A DNA stretch of 34,426 bases from the NCBI GenBank assembly GCA_021201295.1, contig JAJQFE010000025.1, positions 1 to 34,426 on the forward strand, in the 5' to 3' direction. A model generated the notes under the pieces. The model saw only the letters and a list, made by a program, of their open reading frames with translations. It made no database searches and was not told the DNA's origin. This DNA is from Tannerellaceae bacterium. Lineage in GTDB: Bacteria; Bacteroidota; Bacteroidia; Bacteroidales; Tannerellaceae. The position numbers and the translations under genes were made by a program. Shown here in pieces: positions 1-9,498 of the stretch; the stretch's first letter is position 1, and each line of letters starts with the position of its first letter.

Positions 1-363
1 GAACAGATAGTGACTTCTTTCTTTTTTCTTCGGGAAGAAGGGAAAAACCTAACCGCTGGTGCCTGGATTACCGGATTATTTATCCGGAGCCGGAGAAGCC
101 GTTTCACTGCTTGAGATAAAAAAGTACAAAAAATAAAAAACGGACATCTCAAGCACTCCATCTATCTGTTTAATAACTATATCACCCTCTCTGCTGGAGA
201 TAAAAGTAAATGTGCATAAAAATACAGGAAGGAAAAGAAAAGAAAAAAGGGTTTCTATCCGGAACAGATAGAAGGAGACATAGAGATACTCAGAGAATAT
301 AGATTTTATAAAATAGCTGTATAAATCTATAGAATCTGTGTTATCTGTATTGTACGAATTCCA
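1..363. other. Left-edge non-coding stretch
   Basis: No convincing gene. A + strand frame is open from base 1 to a TGA at 112-114, but its product is not recognisable. A possible hairpin pairs 108-117 with 146-155 (10 bp, 28-nt loop), and a small one pairs 71-76 with 82-87. A 10-base word (gaacagatag) occurs at 1-10 and again at 262-271. The stretch lies downstream of rpiA, so it would hold that gene's terminator, but no strong hairpin plus T-run is visible. Confidence 0.5.
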
Positions 364-1064
364 TCAATCGTGGATAATCTCTATGTGCTTATAGCCAATA
401 AAAAGCCCGCTTTCCAATACTCCCGGTATGGCTTTTATGTCTTTTTCCAGGCTGATAGGTATATCTCTGAACCAGACATCTAAAATCAGGTTTCCATTTT
501 CCGTAATAACCGGTCCGTCTTTTCCTTTCCCGGTCCGGAGAATTATATCGGAAGGGGATAGGTAGGAGAGTTCCTATTCCACAATATGAAGGGCGGCAGG
601 AAAGATTTCGATGGGTACCGGGACGTTCAATCCTAATGTAGTCACCATTTTAGACTGGTTAATCATGATATAGGCTTTAGGGCTGGCAATGATCAACAGT
701 TTTTCTTTGAACATAGCCCCCCACGGCCTTTTATTAAATTATGATCAGGATCTACTTCATCTGCCCCGTCAAAACTCCAGTCCGGACTATGCATATCCAA
801 CGTAGTAACAGGGATATCCGCTTGTATACAGAACAACCTCATCTCCATTGAGGTGGGAATAGCCTGTATAGGTAAATGCTCCTCGTGTACCCGCCTGGCG
901 ATAGCCTGTAAAGCGAGGTAAGAGGTAGAACCGGATCCTACCCCTATTATGTCTCCTGCTTGCACCAGAGAGGCTATCCGGGTTGCTATCCGGAGTTTTT
1001 GTTCTTCATGCAAAATGGGTGTATTCCATTTCAGGTTATCCACAATACGACTCTTCCATTTCAT
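364..1064 (-). pseudogene. rpiA: Ribose-5-phosphate isomerase A, broken by a frameshift and a stop
   Basis: RpiA interconverts ribose 5-phosphate and ribulose 5-phosphate in the cytoplasmic non-oxidative pentose phosphate pathway. The N-terminal part shows the phosphate-binding GVGSGSTS loop, the SFDGADEVDP motif and the start of the catalytic KGRGG motif. The frame then breaks at a run of six G (plus-strand C at 717-722); a seventh G would restore GRGGAMFKEKL and continue in family-like sequence. In that frame a second lesion, TAG at 576-574, falls between VE and ELSYL, where Gln or Lys would fit. Past it the frame stays RpiA-like ([17 protein letters not shown]) to a TGA at 366-364. The restored protein would be about 233 aa, normal for the family. 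It is divergent from the phosphoesterase. Family assignment is firm; whether the lesions are biological is open. Confidence 0.9.
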
Positions 1065-1209
1065 AGGAAATCTCTTTTTAAATAAAACAGAGATGCTACG
1101 GATTCGGTTGCGAAAAAAATATCCCCTTCTTATGAAAGAATAACTAAACTTATATAAATCCGGAAATGTTACTATAAAACAAAATAAACCGGAAAAACGA
1201 AATAAATAT

Positions 1210-2370
1210 ATGTGGATTTTATTAGGAGGAATCTTATTTACTGTGCTGGCTGTATGTGCAGATCTTATCTTATATCAGTTTTTCATACAACTATCCAAAA
1301 CAGCAGGTATTATCTATGCGATCTTCGGATTATCTTCCCTGATCTTTTGCTTAGTCTTTCTCACGATCTATGGTCTTCACCTGATTTATTTCCACGATCT
1401 GCGGTGGGCTGTCTTTGATTTCCTGTTGTTGAATATCCCTAAAATATTTTTCCTGCTTTTCTGGTTGTTAGCTATATTCCCTTTCCAAACTTCCTTTGGG
1501 GAAAATAAGATCAAAATGTATTTATGCCTGATATTGGACCTGGTGGTGATTGGTATGATCATTCACGGCGGTCTGATCGGACGGACACGGTTGATTATAA
1601 AAAAGGTGGAAGTTCCATCGGAACGCCTTCCGGCTGGTTTTGAGGGTTCCGGATCGTGCACTTCTCGGATTTTCACCTGGGAAGTTTTGGCAAACGGACA
1701 CAGTTTGTGCAGCGGGTAGTGAACAGGATCAATGGGCTGGCACCGGATATTGTGTTCTTTACCGGGGACATTGTGAATGACCGAAGTGTGGAACTGGAGC
1801 CTTTTCTACCTATTCTGGGCCAGATCCAGGCACCTTATGGGGTCTACTCCGTACTGGGAAACCATGATTACGGAGATTATTATGACTGGGAATATCCGGA
1901 AGACAAAATACAAAACCTGAAACGGTTACAAAAAATACAAGAGAACTGGGGATGGGTCATTTTAAACAACGAATCCCTGTATCTGAAAAAAGAGGGAGAT
2001 CGAATAGCCTTGTTGGGAGTAGAGAACTGGGGGGGATCCTCCTTTCCAGCAATATGGCAATCTGCGGGAAGCCTATGAAGAGGTGGATAAAGAGCTTTTC
2101 TCCATCCTGTTAAGCCATAATCCTATTCACTGGACGGAAGAGGTAATCCCGGATACGAATATCGACCTGACTCTTTCCGGGCATACGCATGCTTTCCAGT
2201 TACGGTTTGGCAATCTTTCCCCGGCTGCCCTGCGATATCCGGAGTGGGGCGGTTTATATCAGGAAGGAGCACAATATTTATATGTAAACCAGGAAGTAGG
2301 AAACACCTTTTATCCCATGCGTATCGGCGCTTTTCCGGAATTAACGATCATAGAACTCAGGACAAAATAA
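1210..2370 (+). pseudogene. Membrane metallophosphoesterase (YkuE/YaeI-like), two frameshifts
   Basis: Calcineurin-like phosphoesterase anchored in the inner membrane. About four hydrophobic segments span residues 1-125. After a short linker the restored frame gives the two-metal motifs in order: SDFHLG (about 153-158), GDIVND, GNHD, SHNP and GHTHAFQ. Frame 1 ends wrongly at 1719, because one T appears missing at 1647-1648 (GGTTCC for GGTTTCC), which would join EG to FRIVHFSDFH. A second break is a run of seven G at 2029-2035 where six would give ENWGDPPFQQYG. The two shifts cancel, leaving a length of about 386 aa. YkuE/YaeI relatives act on phosphorylated envelope substrates, but the substrate here cannot be told. 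It is followed by the separately promoted tsx-like gene. Confidence 0.85.
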
Positions 2371-2499
2371 CAGGAACCAGCCAGGAAAACCACCTTTTAC
2401 CAGAGGGGATTCCAACCGGTCGTTCCTTTGTCTAACTCTCAAACTTTTACTTTATTTGGTTAAGAGCGATGATAACAGAGCGTATATAAGTTTTTTTCT

Positions 2500-2507
2500 T
2501 ACTTTTG
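2500..2507 (+). promoter_or_regulatory. Promoter -7 box for tsx-like gene
   Basis: TACTTTTG is a perfect match to the Bacteroidetes -7 consensus TAnnTTTG, 31 bases before the ATG at 2539. No good TTTG is seen 19-21 bases upstream, so the call rests on the -7 box and its position. Confidence 0.5.
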
Positions 2508-2538
2508 CCGCTTCTTTATAATTCAATGAGTCCAAATA

Positions 2539-3240
2539 ATGAGAAAGTTTATCACACTAACAACGCTTGCTTTTTTAATCAGTATGACACAGGCACAGAA
2601 TGTGCAGTTACATTATGATTTCGGAGGTGCTTTATACAATAAGGATCTGGATGGAAGACCGGTTCTCACCTCTACAGTGGAAATGTTCAAACCAGACAAA
2701 TGGGGTAGCACCTATTTTTTTATTGATATGGATTATACCAGTGACGGTGTTGCTGCCGGCTATTGGGAGATTGCCCGGGAGTTAAAATTCTGGGATAATC
2801 CTTTTTCTGTCCATGTGGAGTATAACGGAGGATTATCCAACCTGTTCTCATATCAGAATGCCTATTTAGGAGGAGGTACGTATACTTATAACCATACAAC
2901 ATTTACCAAAGGGTTTTCTTTCAGTACGCTTTATAAATACATTCAGAAAAATGATTCACCGAATAACTTCCAGCTAACAGGTACCTGGTATATTCATTTT
3001 GCTAAAAACGGCTTATGCACGTTTATCGGGTTTGCAGACTGGTAGCGTGAAAAAACAGTGCATGGTAACTTTATTTTCCTTACCGAACCCCAGTTCTGGG
3101 TCAACCTGAACAAGATAAAAGGGGTAGATGATCACTTCAACCTGAGTGTGGGTAGTGAGGTAGAGTTAAGCCATAATTTTGGCGGACGGAATGGTTTTTA
3201 TGCCATTCCTACTTTAGCGGTTAAATGGACATTCGATTAA
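2539..3240 (+). pseudogene. Tsx-like outer membrane nucleoside channel (DUF5020 type), in-frame TAG
   Basis: Outer membrane beta-barrel of the nucleoside-channel (Tsx-like) type. A signal peptide (MRKFITLTTLAFLISMTQAQ) is followed by alternating aromatic/polar strands typical of a small barrel, with WGSTYFFIDMDY and FLTEPQFWVNLNK stretches and a C-terminal aromatic strand (AVKWTFD). Codon 169 (3043-3045) is TAG, between FADW and REKTVHG; the same frame continues 64 codons to TAA at 3238-3240. From memory of related proteins a Trp is expected near here, so TGG to TAG is plausible; Gln also fits. The azgA-type permease starts 13 bases after this gene, so the pair probably forms an outer-membrane plus inner-membrane route for purines. 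Restored length is 233 aa. Confidence 0.75.
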
Positions 3241-3253
3241 TACAGATAGTGCG

Positions 3254-4549
3254 ATGTTAAAAAAACTCCTGGGATTTAATCCCGCGACCATGAACCTGAA
3301 GACCAAATGTATTGCAGGTCTGACCACCTTCCTGACCATGAGTTATATCCTGGCTGTCAATCCGGATATCCTCAGTGCGGCTGCTATGGATAAGGGGGCA
3401 GTGTTCACAGCTACTGCTTTATCCTCTGCTGTAGCCACTATTCTTCTGGCCTTTATGGCAAAGTTACCCTTTGCCCAGGCACCCAGTATGGGGATCAATG
3501 CTTTTTTTGCCTTTACCCTCATACAAGGCATGGGATATAGCTGAGAATCCGCTCTGGCTGCTATCTTTCTGGAAGGGGTAATTTTTATTCTGATTACTTT
3601 CTTTAATATCTGGGAAAAGGTGGTCCATAGTATTCCGCTGAATCTAAGATATGCAATCTCCGTTGGAATCGGAATGTTTATCGCATTTATCGGATTAAAA
3701 AATGCCGGTGTAATAGAAGCCAACCCGGCAACTTTAGTAGCCTTAGGTAAATTCACCCCTACTTCTATTCTGGCACTGTTTGACATCCTGCTCAGCGCAG
3801 CCCTGATGTGGAAAAAGGTGAAAGGTGCGTTGTTTTACAGTATCATGATCTGTACCGTGATAGGAGTACCGCTTGGGGTGACGGTGTTATCGGAAGATTT
3901 CACTCTTATTTCTATGCCCCGGTCCATGGCCCCTACTTTTCTGAAACTGGATTTTACTCTCTTACTTAATTTAGATATGGTCATCGTGATCCTGGTATTG
4001 GTATTTATGGATATTTTCAATACAATCGGAACCTTAGTGGGCGCTGCCGCCCAGGCGGGTATGATGGATAAAAATGGGAAAGTACCTCATATGAAACAGG
4101 CCCTGATGGCAGATGCGATTGGAACGACCGTAGGGGCCCTGTTCGGCACCTCTACGGTAACCACGTATGTGGAAAGTACGGCCGGGATTGCAGAAGGCGG
4201 ACGTTCCGGAGTGACTGCCTTCGTGATCGGATTATTCTTTTTGATAGCGCCGTTTTTCTCTCCGGTGTTCCTGTTAGTTCCCGGAGCAGCTACAACAGGT
4301 GCTTTAGTGTTAGTCGGCGTATTGATGATGGAGTCTATTCGGGATATAGATTTGTCAGATATTTCTGATGCGTTACCGGCTTTTATCATTATCCTGGGAA
4401 TGGTGTTAACCTATTCCATAGCAGAAGGGATTGCCTTGGGTTTATTAAGCTATACATTCATCAAAGTATTTACCGGTCAATACAGGAAGGTGAGCCTTAC
4501 CCTGTATATACTTACCCTGTTATTTATTCTCCGGTATATCTATTATTAA
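3254..4549 (+). pseudogene. AzgA-type purine (adenine/guanine/hypoxanthine) permease, in-frame TGA
   Basis: Inner-membrane nucleobase:cation symporter of the AzgA/AdeP/GhxP branch, with about twelve hydrophobic segments. The N-terminus (GFNPATMNLKTKCIAGLTTF) and TM motif APSMGINAFFAFT are typical, as are FMDIFNTIGTLVGAA and GTSTVTTYVESTAGIAEGGRSG later on. Codon 97 (3542-3544) is TGA, right after GYS and before ESALAAIFLEG; homologues commonly have Trp there, so TGG to TGA is the simplest explanation. The frame then runs intact to TAA at 4547-4549, 431 residues in all. It sits 13 bases after the tsx-like gene and ends at the 4563-4624 terminator. If the stop is real, no transporter is made, since only the first few helices precede it. 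Confidence 0.9.
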
Positions 4550-4562
4550 TACATTTAATACC

Positions 4563-4624
4563 TATATCATACCAAAGGGATCTTTATCAGAAAACTCTGA
4601 TAAAGATCCCTTTGGTATGATATA
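4563..4624. terminator. Bidirectional terminator, perfect 28-bp stem
   Basis: Bases 4563-4590 are the exact reverse complement of 4597-4624, with a 6-base loop (aaaact). The stem lies between the convergent stops of the azgA-type permease (+) and the M13 peptidase (-). There is no long T-run, but the AT-rich stem ends give U-containing tails both ways. Confidence 0.85.
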
Positions 4625-4637
4625 ACGTCACTGCATC

Positions 4638-6683
4638 TTACCAGATCACTACCCGGTCTGCCGGATCCATCCACATCGGTTCTCCTGCCGTAATATCAAA
4701 TGCCTCATAAAAAGATTCCAGATTACGGATGGCTGCATTTACCCGCCACTTACCTAATGAATGAGGATCGAGTTTAGTCAGTCGCAGGATCTCTTCCGGA
4801 CGAATATTCTGTGCCCAGAGTGTAGCATATCCTAAATAAAACCGCTGATCACCCGTGAAACCATCTATCAAAGCCGGTGCTTCTTTATCTTTTAAAGAGT
4901 TCTTATAAGCCTGAAAAGAAACCTGTAAGCCACCCTGGTCTGCAATATTTTCACCTAAAGTGAAACGGCCATTGGCATGCACAGTGTCCAGCACCATAAT
5001 ATCATCATACTGTTTCACTAATTTATCTGCCCGTTCTGTAAATTTGCTGGCATCTTCTTCCGTCCACCAGTCTGTCAGGTTGCCATCTTTATCATAATTA
5101 CGTCCCTGATCATCAAAACCATGCGTCATTTCATGACCGATCACGACTCCTATCGCTCCGTAATTCACCGCATCATCCGCATCCGGATTGAAGAAAGGAG
5201 GTTGCAGGATTGCTGCCGGGAAACAGATTTCATTCGTTGTCGGATTATAATATGCATTAACGGTCTGCGGACTCATATACCAACGGCTCCTGTCCACAGG
5301 TTTGCCCGCATCCTGTAACATATAGGCCATCTCAAACATATTGGAACGGCAAACATTCGCCCAGTAGGAATCATTTTTGATCTGGAGGTCGCTATAATCC
5401 CGCCAGGTATCCGGATAGCCGATCTTTACAATAAAAGTAGTCAGTTTCTCCTGTGCTTTTGCTTTCGTTTCCTCACTCATCCATTCCAATCCGTCAATCC
5501 GTTCACTCAGTGCTTCCTGTAAATTGTTGACTAAGGTAAACATCTTTTCTTTGGATGAGGCCGGGAAATATTTAGCGACATACATCTGTCCGACTGCTTC
5601 TGACAAGGCTTCATTGACTGTATTCAGGGACCGTTTCCAACGAGGCTGCTGCTCTTCACGGCCTGACATGGTTTTACCATAAAAGTCAAAATGTACATGG
5701 ACAAAGGGGTCACTTAAATAGGGAGCTGCATTCCTCAGCAAATGAAAGGCCAGATAGTTTTTCTGTTCTTCATAGGATAGGTTTTTCAACAGGTTATGCA
5801 ACCCTTCATAAAAATGATATTGCTTGGCATCCAATTCTTCCACATCGCCTAAACCCATTTCCTCAAAATACATATCCCAATCCAGGAAATCACTTTGTGC
5901 TTTAAATTCTCCTACCGGTACTTTGTTATAGTTTTTCTGGGAATCACGCCGTTCTTCCCGGCTAAAAGAGATCTGCGCAATCCCTGTTTCAATCTTCATC
6001 ACTGCTTCCACAGCAGCTTCTGCCTGTTCCGGTGAATTTCCGGTTAACGCGAACAACTGATAAATAAACCCCCTGTAAGCCTGCTGAATTTTCTGCGTCC
6101 CTTCATCGTCATGCAGATAATAGTCCCGGTCACCCATACCTATACCGGACTGATACAACTGGACGATATTCATCAGGCTGTTCTTTTCATCCGCATCTAC
6201 ATATAAAACAAAAAACGGGAAGATCCCCTCTTTGTGCAACGCTGCCACCTGACGGGTCAGATCGGCTTTCGTAGCGATACGGTGAATAGAGGTCAACTGG
6301 TCCTTTACCGGATTGTATCCGTCTTCGTTCAGTTTCACGCTATCCAGCCCCATGCTATATAACCATCCTATTTTCCGTACGATTTCATTACCTTCTTCCC
6401 GGGTATGGCTTACTTCTTCAATCAAGGTCCGGAGCTGCTCCTGGTTATCCTCTCTGAGCTGGTCAAACGTTCCAAAACGGGCATATTCCGGTTTTAACGG
6501 ATTATTTTGTATCCAGCCTCCACAGGCATACTGGTAGAAATCAGTACCCAGGGCCACCGTAGTATCCATATTAGCCACATCTATGGCCACTGTTTTCACT
6601 TCTTCCTTCACAGACTTTTTACTGCATCCCGTGGCAGCAACCATGCTGGCAACGACTAAAGGGAAAATAATACTTTTCTTCAT
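4638..6683 (-). CDS. M13 family zinc metallopeptidase, lipoprotein (PepO-like)
   Basis: Neprilysin/PepO-type endopeptidase, intact at 681 aa. The start chosen is the ATG at 6683; an upstream in-frame start at 6797 would add 38 residues ahead of a good lipoprotein signal and is rejected. The signal MKKSIIFPLVVASMVAATGC carries the lipobox ATGC, so the protein is probably anchored by lipid in the periplasm or at the surface. M13_N covers roughly residues 50-430. The catalytic part has NAYYNPTTNEI, the zinc site HEMTH (H517, E518, H521) and the third ligand in ENIADQGG (E578). The C-terminus ends with the W found in this family. The role is probably peptide digestion. It is convergent with the purine permease and divergent from GH51, so it is transcribed alone. 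Confidence 0.95.
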   Translation of the reverse strand: MKKSIIFPLVVASMVAATGCSKKSVKEEVKTVAIDVANMDTTVALGTDFYQYACGGWIQNNPLKPEYARFGTFDQLREDNQEQLRTLIEEVSHTREEGNEIVRKIGWLYSMGLDSVKLNEDGYNPVKDQLTSIHRIATKADLTRQVAALHKEGIFPFFVLYVDADEKNSLMNIVQLYQSGIGMGDRDYYLHDDEGTQKIQQAYRGFIYQLFALTGNSPEQAEAAVEAVMKIETGIAQISFSREERRDSQKNYNKVPVGEFKAQSDFLDWDMYFEEMGLGDVEELDAKQYHFYEGLHNLLKNLSYEEQKNYLAFHLLRNAAPYLSDPFVHVHFDFYGKTMSGREEQQPRWKRSLNTVNEALSEAVGQMYVAKYFPASSKEKMFTLVNNLQEALSERIDGLEWMSEETKAKAQEKLTTFIVKIGYPDTWRDYSDLQIKNDSYWANVCRSNMFEMAYMLQDAGKPVDRSRWYMSPQTVNAYYNPTTNEICFPAAILQPPFFNPDADDAVNYGAIGVVIGHEMTHGFDDQGRNYDKDGNLTDWWTEEDASKFTERADKLVKQYDDIMVLDTVHANGRFTLGENIADQGGLQVSFQAYKNSLKDKEAPALIDGFTGDQRFYLGYATLWAQNIRPEEILRLTKLDPHSLGKWRVNAAIRNLESFYEAFDITAGEPMWMDPADRVVIW

Positions 6684-6729
6684 ATTTATTTTTTTATAAT
6701 TATATATTTGACAACATCTTTCCAGATTA

Positions 6730-6737
6730 CAAAGGTA
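6730..6737 (-). promoter_or_regulatory. Promoter -7 box for M13 peptidase
   Basis: TACCTTTG on the minus strand, a perfect TAnnTTTG, 46 bases before the ATG at 6683. This position also argues against the upstream start at 6797. Only a weak CTTG is seen upstream, with a 16-base spacer, so the -33 element is uncertain. Confidence 0.5.
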
Positions 6738-6796
6738 GGTAAAAACCTCTAAACAAGGATATAAATACGATAAGAATCTCTCCTTCCCTTTTCTCA

Positions 6797-6827
6797 TTTG
6801 GAAACAAATAAATTTATTGTACTTTCA
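6797..6827 (+). promoter_or_regulatory. Promoter of GH51 gene
   Basis: TTTG at 6797-6800, a 19-base spacer, then TACTTTCA at 6820-6827, which matches TAnnTTTG except at its last two positions. It lies 31 bases before the ATG at 6859. Confidence 0.45.
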
Positions 6828-6858
6828 ACACATATATTAAATAACCATACACAATATC

Positions 6859-8397
6859 ATGAGAACAAGACTATTAACCTTATGTGTAATGATCAGTTTA
6901 CCTTTGTTTGCACAAAGAAATTCCCAAATACGGGTCTATCCCGACAGAGGAACAGAGGAGATCAGCAGACACATCTACGGACATTTTGCCGAACATCTCG
7001 AAAGCTGTATTTACGGAGGCCTCTGGGTAGGTCCGGATTCTGATATCCCCAATACTCAAGGATACCGGAATGACGTACTGGATGCACTGAAAAAACTACA
7101 AATCCCTAACCTACGCTGGCCAGGTGGTTGTTTTGCCGATGAATACCACTGGATGGATGGAATCGGCCCTAAAGAGAACCGTCCTAAAATGGTAAATAAC
7201 AACTGGGGTGGTACTATTGAGGACAACAGTTTCGGTACCCATGAATTCCTGAATCTATGTAAGCTACTGGGATGTGAACCCTATATCAGTGCCAACGTCG
7301 GAAGCGGAACCGTAGAAGAGATGGCTAAATGGGTGGAATATATGACCTCGAAAGGAGACAGTCCGATGGCACGTTTACGTCGTCAGAATAGAAGGGACCA
7401 GGCCTGGAAAGTGAAATTTATCGGTGTGGGAAATGAAAGCTGGGGTTGTGGTGGAAGTATGCGTCCGGAATATTATGCGGATCTGTATAGAAGATATGCT
7501 ACTTACTGTCGTAACTACGACGGAAACCAGTTATTCAAAATAGCCAGTGGAGCCAGCGATTATGATTACGACTGGACAGAAGTCTTAATGAAAAACGTAG
7601 GAGGACGCATGGACGGACTTTCCCTTCATTATTACACAGTGACCGGCTGGGAAGGAAGCAAAGGTTCCGCCACTCAATTCAATGCGGAGGACTTCTACTG
7701 GACCATGGGGAAATGTCTGGAAATAGAAGATGTGATCCGTAAACATATCCATATCATGGATCAGTATGATCCTCAAAAGAAAGTAACACTGATGTTAGAC
7801 GAATGGGGAACCTGGTGGGATGAAGAACCGGGAACTATCAACGGACACCTGTACCAGCAGAATACACTCCGGGATGCATTCGTGGCTGCTTTATCCCTGA
7901 ACCTGTTCCATAAATATACAGACCGGCTGAAAATGACCAATATTGCCCAGATCGTTAACGTGCTGCAATCCATGATCCTGACCAACGGCCCTCAGATGGT
8001 AGTCACCCCCTCCTATCATATCTTTGAAATGTTCAAAGTACACCAGGATGCGATCCACCTGCCATTAGACCTGGTATGTGACATAGAAACCGTACGGGAT
8101 AACCGAAAAGTACCGATGTTGAGCGTCTCCGCTTCTAAAAATAAAGAAGGAGTGATCCACCTGACGTTAGCCAATATAGATCTGAACCAGACCAATGAGG
8201 TCACCTTAGACCTCCAGTCCCATAAAATAACAACCGTGAACAGCCGGATATTAACAGCCGCTTCTATGAATGACCATAACACCTTTGAAAATCCGGAACT
8301 GGTAAAACCAACAACTTTCCATGGGGCTAAAATTGAAAAAGGACAACTTAAAATCAACCTGCCTCCTAAATCGATTGTAGTACTGGAAGTAAAATAA
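6859..8397 (+). CDS. GH51 alpha-L-arabinofuranosidase, secreted
   Basis: Intact 512-aa retaining arabinofuranosidase that removes terminal alpha-L-arabinofuranose from arabinan, arabinoxylan or similar glycans. A signal peptide ([19 protein letters not shown]) predicts export to the periplasm. The GH51 core is clear: [13 protein letters not shown] near residue 92, the acid/base Glu in [20 protein letters not shown], and the nucleophile Glu in [11 protein letters not shown]-terminal beta-sandwich follows and ends with the common [11 protein letters not shown]. The gene is alone, divergent from M13 and followed by a separately promoted gene, so it is not part of a local arabinan locus. Enzyme class is firm; the natural substrate is inferred only from the family. 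Confidence 0.95.
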   Translation: MRTRLLTLCVMISLPLFAQRNSQIRVYPDRGTEEISRHIYGHFAEHLESCIYGGLWVGPDSDIPNTQGYRNDVLDALKKLQIPNLRWPGGCFADEYHWMDGIGPKENRPKMVNNNWGGTIEDNSFGTHEFLNLCKLLGCEPYISANVGSGTVEEMAKWVEYMTSKGDSPMARLRRQNRRDQAWKVKFIGVGNESWGCGGSMRPEYYADLYRRYATYCRNYDGNQLFKIASGASDYDYDWTEVLMKNVGGRMDGLSLHYYTVTGWEGSKGSATQFNAEDFYWTMGKCLEIEDVIRKHIHIMDQYDPQKKVTLMLDEWGTWWDEEPGTINGHLYQQNTLRDAFVAALSLNLFHKYTDRLKMTNIAQIVNVLQSMILTNGPQMVVTPSYHIFEMFKVHQDAIHLPLDLVCDIETVRDNRKVPMLSVSASKNKEGVIHLTLANIDLNQTNEVTLDLQSHKITTVNSRILTAASMNDHNTFENPELVKPTTFHGAKIEKGQLKINLPPKSIVVLEVK

Positions 8398-8435
8398 TAA
8401 CGTTTCGGAGCAAAAATTTTAATCAGAAAATGTCT

Positions 8436-8466
8436 TTTGTTAATTATCAATTGATTCTTACATTTG
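8436..8466 (+). promoter_or_regulatory. Promoter of the nucleotidyltransferase gene
   Basis: A near-ideal Bacteroidetes promoter: TTTG at 8436-8439, 19-base spacer, TACATTTG at 8459-8466, 36 bases before the ATG at 8503. It overlaps the TTG at 8464, which rules that out as the start. Confidence 0.8.
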
Positions 8467-8502
8467 TCACATAAACAAAACAGACCTTTAAAACGAACAA
8501 GT

Positions 8503-9405
8503 ATGAAACCAACGTTATTTGTATTAGCAGCCGGTATGGGTAGCCGCTACGGAGGATTAAAACAGTTAGACGGCTTAGGTCCTAACGGGGAAACTATTAT
8601 GGACTATTCTATTTTTGATGCGATCCGTGGAGGATTCGGTAAACTGGTTTTCGTTATCCGCAGAACCTTTGAAAAAGATTTCCGTGAAAAGATCATTTCC
8701 AAATATGAGAATCATATCCCGGTAGAAGTGGTGTTCCAGGATCTGGATAACCTTCCCGCCGGCTTCACCTGCCCGGAAAGTCGTGAAAAGCCCTGGGGCA
8801 CTAATCATGCTGTCCTGATGGGTAAAGAGGTAATCAAAGAACCCTTTGCAGTAATCAACGCTGACGATTTCTACGGTCGCGACAGTTTTGCCGTCTTAGG
8901 ACAATGGCTGACAGAAAGAGCCGGTAAACAAAATGACTATTGCATGATAGGTTACCGTGTCGGTAATACCTTAAGTGAAAGTGGCTCTGTGGCACGCGGT
9001 GTATGTAAAACAAACGCAGACGGATACCTGACAGGTGTAGTGGAACGTACGGCTATCGAGCGGATTGACGGAGATATACAGTTCACAGACGAGCATGGAG
9101 AAAAAGTAGTGTTGGATGAAAATACGCCGGTCTCTATGAATGTGTGGGGATTTACTCCTGACTACTTTAAATACTCAGAAGACTATTTCGTAGAATTCCT
9201 GAAAGCCAATATAGACAAGCCGAAAAGTGAATATTTTATTCCATTAGTGGTCAACGAACTGATCACCAACGGCACTGCAACAGTCAAAGTACTGGACACA
9301 ACATCCAAATGGTTCGGAGTGACTTACGCAGAAGACCGTCAGGGTGTAGTAGACAAAATACAGGCATTGGTAGATGCCGGAGAATATCCGGAAAAATTAT
9401 TTTAA
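8503..9405 (+). CDS. Sugar-phosphate nucleotidyltransferase (NTP_transferase family)
   Basis: Cytoplasmic protein of 300 aa with the nucleotidyltransferase fold. The N-terminal loop LAAGMGSRYGGLKQ is the glycine-rich NTP-binding signature, and VINADDFYGRDSF holds the metal-binding Asp pair. Such enzymes join a sugar 1-phosphate to an NTP to make NDP-sugars for envelope or capsule glycans. This subgroup (LDGLGPNGETIMDYSIFDAI, then SVARGVC and SMNVWGFTPDYF) is common in Bacteroidales, but I do not know a proven substrate. The start is the ATG at 8503, because the promoter -7 box lies just upstream. The gene has its own promoter and a strong terminator, so it is a single-gene unit. Confidence 0.85.
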   Translation: MKPTLFVLAAGMGSRYGGLKQLDGLGPNGETIMDYSIFDAIRGGFGKLVFVIRRTFEKDFREKIISKYENHIPVEVVFQDLDNLPAGFTCPESREKPWGTNHAVLMGKEVIKEPFAVINADDFYGRDSFAVLGQWLTERAGKQNDYCMIGYRVGNTLSESGSVARGVCKTNADGYLTGVVERTAIERIDGDIQFTDEHGEKVVLDENTPVSMNVWGFTPDYFKYSEDYFVEFLKANIDKPKSEYFIPLVVNELITNGTATVKVLDTTSKWFGVTYAEDRQGVVDKIQALVDAGEYPEKLF

Positions 9406-9430
9406 TACCATCTTTCTTTATGATTTACCA

Positions 9431-9466
9431 AAATAAGGTATTGCCCTGATGAGCAATACCTTATTT
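9431..9466 (+). terminator. Terminator after nucleotidyltransferase
   Basis: A perfect 14-bp stem (9431-9444 with 9453-9466) and an 8-base loop, followed by CTTTAG with further T-rich sequence, 26 bases after the stop of the nucleotidyltransferase gene. Confidence 0.85.
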
Positions 9467-9498
9467 CTTTAGTTTATTTTTTAAGACATGGAAAACCT

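Noticed and set aside
1-111. End of a + strand gene entering from the left
   Set aside because: The frame is open from base 1 to 111, but the peptide is not recognisable and a minus-strand frame is open over the same bases.
3343-3786. Long antisense frames over azgA, GH51 and other genes
   Set aside because: They are opposite clear coding genes, show no family motifs and follow from codon bias.
6684-6797. Longer N-terminus for the M13 peptidase
   Set aside because: The extra 38 residues precede a clear lipoprotein signal, and the -7 box lies at 6730-6737 inside this stretch.
8464-8502. TTG start of the nucleotidyltransferase
   Set aside because: It overlaps the -7 promoter box at 8459-8466; the ATG at 8503 begins the conserved MKPTLFVLAAG.
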